From assembly GCA_016201085.1 (NCBI GenBank), contig JACQDO010000487.1, forward strand, positions 1 through 7,325: 7,325 bases of DNA, in the 5' to 3' direction. The stretch is from Hyphomicrobiales bacterium (GTDB lineage Bacteria > Pseudomonadota > Alphaproteobacteria > Rhizobiales > Xanthobacteraceae). Positions within the stretch are counted from its first letter, which is position 1; every line of letters starts with the position of its first letter. Shown piece by piece: positions 5,392-7,325 of the stretch. Position numbers and translations under genes: made by a program. Under the pieces are notes generated by a model, which saw nothing but the letters and a program-made list of their open reading frames with translations, did not search any database and was not told the DNA's origin.

Positions 5392-5843
5392 CGCTCAATC
5401 CCTTAGGGTAGCAGGCCGGCCCTTGGGCGCCCGCTGGCAGCGCTCCCCATCCGCTTGGGTAAACGGCCCGAATCGCCCTTTGCCGGCAATCTTATTCGCT
5501 TCCGTAGGCGCATGCTCGCCAGGCCCTGTCAAGCAAAGCGCGCCGGCTGAGTTAACCCAAGTGCGGTATTCCAAGACGCCTGTGCCATGGCATAAATGCG
5601 GCACTTGAACGTTCCCCAGGATAAGCCGGGGGACGCATGCAATCGCGAATTAGACGCATTGCAGCTTCAGCGGAATTGTGGTTTTAGAAGTTGGGATTTC
5701 CCCCCGTCCCGTCGCACCGCTAAAGCTGCCACGCCCGTGGCGATATGCCATGCTTAGCGGGGTTGAGCCGAATATCTTGCCTGCGGTGGGCGGCAACAAG
5801 GGGCCTGCTTAAGGCCGTTTTTCGTCAGGGAGCGCATTCGACA
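5392..5843. promoter_or_regulatory. Divergent control region between ialB-like gene and coxB
   Basis: This 452-bp gap must hold the promoters for both the IalB-family gene and coxBA. No convincing sigma-70 promoter was found. It contains several dyads: CAAGTGC (5558-5564) with GCACTTG (5601-5607), GTGCC (5582-5586) with GGCAC (5600-5604), TGCAAT (5638-5643) with ATTGCA (5658-5663), and a compound stem-loop at 5717-5760. No FNR/FixK-type box was seen here. Frames within it (69 codons at 5395-5604 on the minus strand, and the coxB frame extended back to 5745) lack ribosome binding sites or recognisable protein features. Confidence 0.5.
5717..5760 (+). other. Compound stem-loop upstream of coxB
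   Basis: CCGCTAA (5717-5723) pairs perfectly with TTAGCGG (5754-5760). After a bulged A the stem continues by GC (5725-5726) with GC (5752-5753). Inside it a second hairpin GCCAC (5728-5732) pairs with GTGGC (5737-5741) around a 4-base loop. It ends 83 bases before the coxB start, so it is either a leader RNA structure or a protein site in DNA. No known riboswitch class is recognised. Confidence 0.4.
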
Positions 5844-6689
5844 ATGCTGAGCTTCAAGCGGTTGATCGCATTCGTGGTCACGAGCGTGACCGTTATTGCA
5901 TTTGGCCTGGGCGCGGCGCTGGCCGCCACCGGTCAACCGGAACCCTGGCAGCTTGGCCTGCAAGCGAGTGCCACCCCGGTGATGGACAACATCATCTGGT
6001 TCCACAATTTCCTGCTGTACGTGATCGTGGCGATTACGCTGTTCGTGTTGGCGCTGCTGGTGATCGTGGCGGTGAAATTCAACGCCCGCTCCAACCCGGT
6101 GCCCTCGCGCACCACGCACAACACCGCCATCGAGGTGATCTGGACGATCGTGCCGGTGCTCATCCTGGTGACGATCGCGGTGCCTTCGTTCCGTCTGCTG
6201 TTCTTTCAACTGAACACGCCGAAGGCCGACCTGACGGTGAAGGCCACCGGCAAGCAGTGGTTCTGGAGCTATCAATATCCCGACAGCAAGTTCGAATTCG
6301 ATTCGCTGATGGTGCAGACCAAGGATCTCAAGCCCGGCCAGCCGCGGCTGCTGGCGGTCGACAATGAGATGGTGGTGCCGGTCAACAAGGTGGTGAAGGT
6401 GCTCACCACCGGCGCCGACGTGATCCATTCTTTCGCGATCCCCTCGTTCGGCATCAAGATCGACGCCATTCCCGGCCGCATCAACGAGACCTGGTTCAAG
6501 GCCGAGCGCGAAGGCATGTATTACGGCCAGTGCTCCGAGCTGTGCGGCAAGGATCACGCTTTCATGCCGATCGCCATCCGCGTGGTGAACGATCGCGAAT
6601 ACACGGCCTGGCTCGAACAGGCCAAGAAGAAATACGCCACCGATGACGGCGTTCGTCCGACCGCGATTGCCGCGGCCGGCGCGCAATAA
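5844..6689 (+). CDS. coxB: Cytochrome c oxidase subunit II (aa3 type), CuA subunit
   Basis: A 281-residue subunit II (also called ctaC) that takes electrons from cytochrome c at its periplasmic CuA centre and passes them to subunit I. A signal peptide spans about 1-28 (core LIAFVVTSVTVIAFGLGAALA). Two membrane helices lie at about 54-77 and 97-120; Glu97 opens the second and corresponds to the Glu at the K-channel entrance. The aromatic patch QWFWSYQY (138-145) is the expected electron entry site. All CuA ligands are present: His195, Cys230, Glu232 (backbone), Cys234, His238 and Met241 in GQCSELCGKDHAFM. The ATG at 5844 is preferred over the in-frame ATG at 5745, which would put 33 non-signal-like residues ahead of the signal peptide. 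AGGGAG lies 11 bases before 5844, slightly far. coxA follows after 43 bp. Confidence 0.96.
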   Translation: MLSFKRLIAFVVTSVTVIAFGLGAALAATGQPEPWQLGLQASATPVMDNIIWFHNFLLYVIVAITLFVLALLVIVAVKFNARSNPVPSRTTHNTAIEVIWTIVPVLILVTIAVPSFRLLFFQLNTPKADLTVKATGKQWFWSYQYPDSKFEFDSLMVQTKDLKPGQPRLLAVDNEMVVPVNKVVKVLTTGADVIHSFAIPSFGIKIDAIPGRINETWFKAEREGMYYGQCSELCGKDHAFMPIAIRVVNDREYTAWLEQAKKKYATDDGVRPTAIAAAGAQ

Positions 6690-6693
6690 ATAA

Positions 6694-7325
<632 letters not shown>

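Noticed and set aside
5395..5604. 69-codon minus-strand frame directly upstream of the IalB-family gene
   Set aside because: It has a GTG start without a ribosome binding site, no recognisable motif, and lies in a region better explained as a control region.

Overview
The window looks like chromosomal DNA of a GC-rich alphaproteobacterium, most likely Hyphomicrobiales in the Bradyrhizobium / Rhodopseudomonas / Xanthobacteraceae range. The evidence is an aa3-type cytochrome c oxidase locus (coxB then coxA, with a His-rich CoxA N-terminus), a divergent IalB-family gene next to it, a tldD gene on the other flank, and a short palindromic repeat pair of the kind scattered through these genomes. 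No rRNA, tRNA, CRISPR array, transposase or integrase was seen.

Layout from left to right: the 5' part of tldD on the minus strand, running off the left edge (1-401); an AT-rich intergenic patch; a plus-strand TIM-barrel glycoside hydrolase-like gene (598-1938); a convergent minus-strand AhpD-like carboxymuconolactone decarboxylase-family gene (1983-2351) with a perfect FNR/FixK-type box upstream (2438-2451). Next come three minus-strand metabolic genes: a 2-keto-4-pentenoate hydratase-like protein (2547-3266), a cupin (3263-3751) and a 3-hydroxyisobutyrate dehydrogenase-family oxidoreductase (3885-4766). A paired palindromic element lies between the last two. The minus-strand IalB-family secreted protein (4849-5391) follows, then a 452-bp divergent control region, then coxB (5844-6689) and the start of coxA (6733 to the right edge) on the plus strand.

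The cox genes encode the CuA subunit and the haem/CuB subunit of the terminal oxidase. Visible metal ligands and proton-channel residues are intact. The hydratase and cupin genes overlap by 4 bp and are almost certainly co-transcribed. The dehydrogenase upstream is in the same direction and may share the transcript, which would make a small catabolic cluster of unknown substrate. The AhpD-like gene appears to have its own oxygen-responsive promoter: the box, a -10-like hexamer and the ribosome binding site are spaced as in a class II FNR/FixK promoter.

From memory of related genomes, tldD, ialB and coxBA often lie close together. If so, the five genes from 598 to 4766 are a lineage-specific insertion or rearrangement. 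I found no clearly new defence, mobile or RNA system. The most notable points are the FNR-type promoter on the AhpD-like gene, the unusual leaderless Cys-containing glycoside hydrolase-like protein, and structured DNA upstream of coxB.
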